Shown: one piece after another, positions 34,573 through 36,839 of the stretch
How the letters are laid out: every line of letters begins with the position of its first letter
Position numbering within the stretch: the first letter of the stretch is position 1
Assembly: GCA_002733985.1 (NCBI GenBank)
Contig: NVXP01000042.1
Span: 1,930-38,768, forward strand
Direction of reading: 5' to 3'
Length of the DNA stretch: 36,839 bases
DNA from: Fluviicola sp.
GTDB lineage: Bacteria; Bacteroidota; Bacteroidia; Flavobacteriales_D; Crocinitomicaceae
Program-made: the position numbers and the translations under genes
The notes under the pieces: generated by a model
Told to the model about the DNA's origin: nothing
The model's database searches: none
What the model saw: the letters and a program-made list of their open reading frames with translations, nothing else

Positions 34573-34947
34573 ATGAACACTTTTTACCGCATTCTTTTCC
34601 TCATTTTCATCTCTACTACGGTTCTCCTTTCTTGTAATAAGGACAAAACTTTAGCGGAATGTGGGCTGGAACATTGCACTCCTGGAGCCGTTAGCTATGA
34701 AAATGATATCAAACCCTTGATTCAACAATCTTGCGCAACGAATTTAGGCGCAGGGACAGGTTGTCATGATGCATGGATTTTTGACTATGATAATATTAAG
34801 ACGAGTGTTGATGGTGGAATCTTTTGGAGTGTAATAGAAAGTGGTTATATGCCCAAGATGCCGAATTCATTTGGAATTGTTGGTTTGACACAAGAGGAAT
34901 ATGAGATGTTTGAGTGCTGGATTTGTGATGGGGCTCCAGAAAATTAG
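34573..34947 (+). CDS. Small lipoprotein with cytochrome c-like motif
   Basis: This 124-residue lipoprotein has lipobox LLSC (C21). The mature part is typical of small Bacteroidota proteins related to cytochrome c: SYENDIKPLIQQSC, then GCHDAW, a FDYDNIKTSVDGG segment, the GYMPKMP methionines (M93, M96) and a closing CWICDGAPEN. The heme-type pattern is C54-x9-C64-H65, not the standard C-x2-C-H. The C-x2-C pair at the C-terminus (CWIC) and two further cysteines (C30, C35) could form disulfides. Either the protein binds heme in an unusual way or it is a degenerate relative. It has its own promoter and terminator. Confidence 0.78.
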   Translation: MNTFYRILFLIFISTTVLLSCNKDKTLAECGLEHCTPGAVSYENDIKPLIQQSCATNLGAGTGCHDAWIFDYDNIKTSVDGGIFWSVIESGYMPKMPNSFGIVGLTQEEYEMFECWICDGAPEN

Positions 34948-34976
34948 AAAAGCCACCTGAGGTTCAGATGGCTTTT
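34948..34976. terminator. Bidirectional hairpin terminator
   Basis: AAAAGCCA and CTGA pair with TCAG and TGGCTTTT across a 3-base loop with one internal mismatch, starting directly after the lipoprotein stop. T-tracts are present on both strands, so it can serve the convergent outer-membrane gene too. Confidence 0.8.
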
Positions 34977-35009
34977 GATGGTATTCGGATTTATTTTCAG
35001 AACAACTTT

Positions 35010-36338
35010 CTAAAATTTGTATTTCACAGAAAATGTCGTCACGTGATTGTTTCGATTCGCTGTTAAATATATTGGTCGACCATCCGTTGCAATGTAACTT
35101 GTTAAATATGAATTTGGTGCTTGATCATGAAATAATCGATATTCTATTGAAAGTGAAAATGATTTTGAAATTTCTAACCCTAGAGAAACGGGAAGTTCAA
35201 ATCTCATATCATAAACAGATCGACCATCACGCTCAATTAACCAATCTCCAGTCAAGGGTAATTTGAAGTGAGGTCGGATTTTTAATGTAACATTTGATAT
35301 ATGAAAATCGAACGTTGGTCGAAGATTGAATCGAAATCGATTTGTAGCGTCAAAATCCTTAGTCTGAAATTGCACCCCAGTATTTGTAGATAAACTATCT
35401 GCGAATGATATACTTTCAGCTTCATAGAATACCCCAGCTAATAGAGCTATTCTGAACTTTGTTTCATTAATTCGAATGTATTGAAGAACATTGTTTCGTG
35501 CATTCCCTATCGTCTTTTTCTCCTTTTCGGATAGAACGCTGTCAACTTTACAAACGTCATTGCAAAATGATAATGCCTTAGTAGCCTCGTTATACTTAAT
35601 GCCTTCCTTCAGTTTCCAATAATTATGGGTTATGACCTTGTCTTTATTTTTAAAGCGTTTCCAGTGACTAATTATCAACCCTCCACCCGATTCATACCGC
35701 TGATTCACTCCCATGAATTGGTTTCCTGTTCGCGCCATAAAAACATACCATTCAAGAAGTAACGGTTTTTTTTCTAGAGGAATAAAACGATCATAGGAAA
35801 CCTTTAGGCTTGATAGATTCTCTTGAAGCTTACCGTCTTTAATTTGAATATTCAGCTCCGCGAGCGAGTTTCGTATATCGTCAGCAGCTGCATAGTCCTT
35901 GTTTTCTTTTGCCGCTTTTCTTGATTGAAGAATGATCTCCATCAATGGGTCTGCGAGGCTCTCAGATTTCTCTTCGATGTCTGCTTCAAGACCCAATACC
36001 TTGAACGTGATATCATCAAATAATTTCACTAAACTTTCAAGGTCTGTTTGTGTAATTGTGTCGTTTCCTGCTTTGATGTTGTTCACCACCTTTACCGCTT
36101 CGAAAAGAGAGGCGACAGTGAGAGAAGTGTTGAAATCATCGTTCATCGCAGCGAAAGCATCTTCCCAAATCTTATTGATGTCAACAGATGAAGATTCCGA
36201 TGTCGACAATGAGGGGGCATCGCTGATCGCGGTGAGTAGTGATGGATCTGTGGATCCGATCACGGTGAGTACTGGATAAAAGGGGATGCGATGACGAGTT
36301 CTTTTAAGGGGTTTGATATATTTGGGTCTGGGCCTCAC
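35010..36338 (-). CDS. Chimeric frame: cysteinyl-tRNA synthetase fragment joined to an outer-membrane barrel
   Basis: This open frame is a mosaic. Residues ~172-442 are an outer-membrane beta-barrel (DUF2490-like), with alternating strands such as LLLEWYVFMARTGNQFMG, FRFNLRPTFDFHISN and the closing HVTTFSVKYKF. The barrel lacks the signal peptide it needs, so its 5' end is missing. Residues ~53-170 are the C-terminal part of a cysteinyl-tRNA synthetase. Residues 1-~50 are antisense to foreign phage-like DNA and are not a real protein. The joins near residues 50 and 171 show no normal gene boundary. The barrel part is likely a real, truncated gene whose lipid, metal or peptide ligand is unknown. 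The whole frame as written is probably never a native protein. Confidence 0.75.
   Translation of the reverse strand: MRPRPKYIKPLKRTRHRIPFYPVLTVIGSTDPSLLTAISDAPSLSTSESSSVDINKIWEDAFAAMNDDFNTSLTVASLFEAVKVVNNIKAGNDTITQTDLESLVKLFDDITFKVLGLEADIEEKSESLADPLMEIILQSRKAAKENKDYAAADDIRNSLAELNIQIKDGKLQENLSSLKVSYDRFIPLEKKPLLLEWYVFMARTGNQFMGVNQRYESGGGLIISHWKRFKNKDKVITHNYWKLKEGIKYNEATKALSFCNDVCKVDSVLSEKEKKTIGNARNNVLQYIRINETKFRIALLAGVFYEAESISFADSLSTNTGVQFQTKDFDATNRFRFNLRPTFDFHISNVTLKIRPHFKLPLTGDWLIERDGRSVYDMRFELPVSLGLEISKSFSLSIEYRLFHDQAPNSYLTSYIATDGRPIYLTANRNNHVTTFSVKYKF
35829..36182 (-). pseudogene. cysS: Cysteinyl-tRNA synthetase C-terminal fragment
   Basis: The frame here encodes IWEDAFAAMNDDFNTSLTVA, LFEAVKVVNNIKAG, LFDDITFKVLGL and ENKDYAAADDIRNSLAELNI, which is the anticodon-binding C-terminal region of CysS (class Ia). 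The catalytic half (HIGH and KMSKS motifs) and the last residues are absent, so it cannot charge tRNA. It is Bacteroidota-like in codon use. It is bounded on both sides by the joins described in the chimeric frame. Confidence 0.8.
36190..36279 (+). CDS. 3' end of a foreign phage-like gene (truncated)
   Basis: The GC-rich frame here encodes about 29 residues (DEDSDVDNEGASLIAVSSDG and on) before a TAA. It ends 11 bases before the next ATG in phage-like tight packing. Its 5' part is cut off by the join to the cysS fragment. The product is not identified. Confidence 0.45.
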   Translation, partial: EDSDVDNEGASLIAVSSDGSVDPITVSTG

Positions 36339-36677
36339 CAGTTTTCGTATGGTGAGCAGTCGCGGCGGATTGTGTCGCTGGCAACATTGGCGCAGGATGT
36401 AACGCAGGAAGGGACGCTGGAGTTTGGGAACTATGAGCTTCGGGTATTTGTTCGCGGGCGGTTAGTCGCGGGGAATGAGTCAGCGATGCGTGGGCTTCGT
36501 GATGCGATTGTGGCACAGGTGGATGCGAGTGTTGGGTCTGGGATTTTGAAGGATTCGTATGGGCAGGAGTGGTCGACGATGAAGCTGATTTCATTTGAGG
36601 AGTTTGGAGCGGTATCGCGGGGGCGCGAGCTGAGTGTTGGGTATGCGGCTGAGTTTGGGCAGCTGGCGTCAGGGTAA
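36291..36677 (+). CDS. Phage-like small protein of foreign origin
   Basis: This is a 128-residue protein with no signal peptide or membrane segment. The sequence (FGSGPHQFSYGEQSRRIV, then GTLEFGNYELRVFVRGRLVA, closing GYAAEFGQLASG) is beta-rich and looks like a small phage structural or tail-associated protein, but I do not recognise a family. GC content is much higher than in the rest of the window. A strong Shine-Dalgarno (AGGGG, about 6 bases before the ATG) is present, unlike Bacteroidota genes. The following gene is also in phage-type tight order. Confidence 0.7.
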   Translation: MTSSFKGFDIFGSGPHQFSYGEQSRRIVSLATLAQDVTQEGTLEFGNYELRVFVRGRLVAGNESAMRGLRDAIVAQVDASVGSGILKDSYGQEWSTMKLISFEEFGAVSRGRELSVGYAAEFGQLASG

Positions 36678-36704
36678 TGCTAACTTCAGGAGATGGGAGG
36701 ACTG

Positions 36705-36839
36705 ATGGAAGCGGAAGTAATGGGGGCGATGACGCAGTTTGGGGTCGCGGGGTTGGTGTGCTGGATGTGGCTAAGCGAGCGACGGGCGTCGGCGGAGCGC
36801 GAGCGGCAGATCACCGAGGCGCACACGAAGTTGATTCGG
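36705..36839 (+). CDS. Phage-like small membrane protein (3' partial)
   Basis: The 45 residues seen before the right edge (MEAEVMGAMTQFGVAGLVCW, MWLSERRASAERERQITEAH) have one membrane helix followed by a charged helix, as in small phage membrane proteins placed near lysis or tail genes. The ATG has a GGGAGG Shine-Dalgarno four bases upstream. Codon use is strongly GC-biased, as in the preceding gene. The gene runs off the window. Confidence 0.65.
   Translation, partial: MEAEVMGAMTQFGVAGLVCWMWLSERRASAERERQITEAHTKLIR

Noticed and set aside
36190-36839. Prophage inserted into cysS
   Set aside because: No integrase, att repeat or intact flanking cysS is visible, and the cysS fragment is itself joined in frame to an unrelated barrel gene. 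A contig chimera explains both joins better.

Overview
The window looks like a low-GC Bacteroidota chromosome segment, most likely Flavobacteriales. The evidence is AT-rich coding, lack of Shine-Dalgarno sites, promoter-like TAnnTTTG (-7) motifs, type IX secretion (T9SS) C-terminal sorting domains, and Bacteroidota-type type VI secretion (T6SS-iii) TssD proteins. The last ~650 bases (from about 36190) are different: GC-rich, with strong Shine-Dalgarno sites and phage-like small genes. They probably do not belong to the same replicon.

Layout. Bases 3-1830 (+) hold the end of a manganese/zinc/iron ABC transporter operon: two permeases, the first carrying a DtxR/MntR-type C-terminal domain. Bases 2005-6000 (-) are a four-gene cluster of a LicC-like cytidylyltransferase, a CobD/HisC-like PLP enzyme, a PssA-like CDP-alcohol phosphatidyltransferase and an ATP-grasp ligase. 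It looks like a CDP-amino-alcohol route to a phospholipid head group, possibly capped with an amino acid. Bases 6457-8801 (-) encode a soluble PAS histidine kinase and a receiver-only response regulator.

Bases 9355-16879 (-) form a T6SS-iii effector island. It has two TssD (Hcp) tube proteins with C-terminal extensions, each followed by effector genes: a GHSHG lipase after one, and an M15-like peptidase plus a lysozyme-like hydrolase after the other. The last gene of the second set is a TPR lipoprotein that probably gives immunity. The two cell-wall effectors share a ~260-residue N-terminal module (conserved leader, LysM, beta-rich domain) and differ in their toxin domain. Part of that module resembles the TssD extension, which suggests a cargo-docking system.

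Bases 17514-32643 are rich in copper and redox proteins: a multicopper oxidase, a tyrosinase operon (tyrosinase, DUF2182 membrane protein, free-standing tyrosinase C-terminal domain), a divergent lipoxygenase-like membrane protein, a lipoprotein CuA (CoxII-like) protein behind a CotH-family T9SS cargo, and an MbnP/MbnH pair. Among them lie outer-membrane proteins, one an odd fusion and one preceded by a decayed duplicate. Bases 32644-34947 carry housekeeping-type genes (DEAD-box helicase, YchJ) and a small lipoprotein with an expanded cytochrome-like motif. From 35010 rightwards an outer-membrane beta-barrel gene is fused in frame to a fragment of cysteinyl-tRNA synthetase and then to the foreign phage-like DNA. 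This is most simply a contig chimera.
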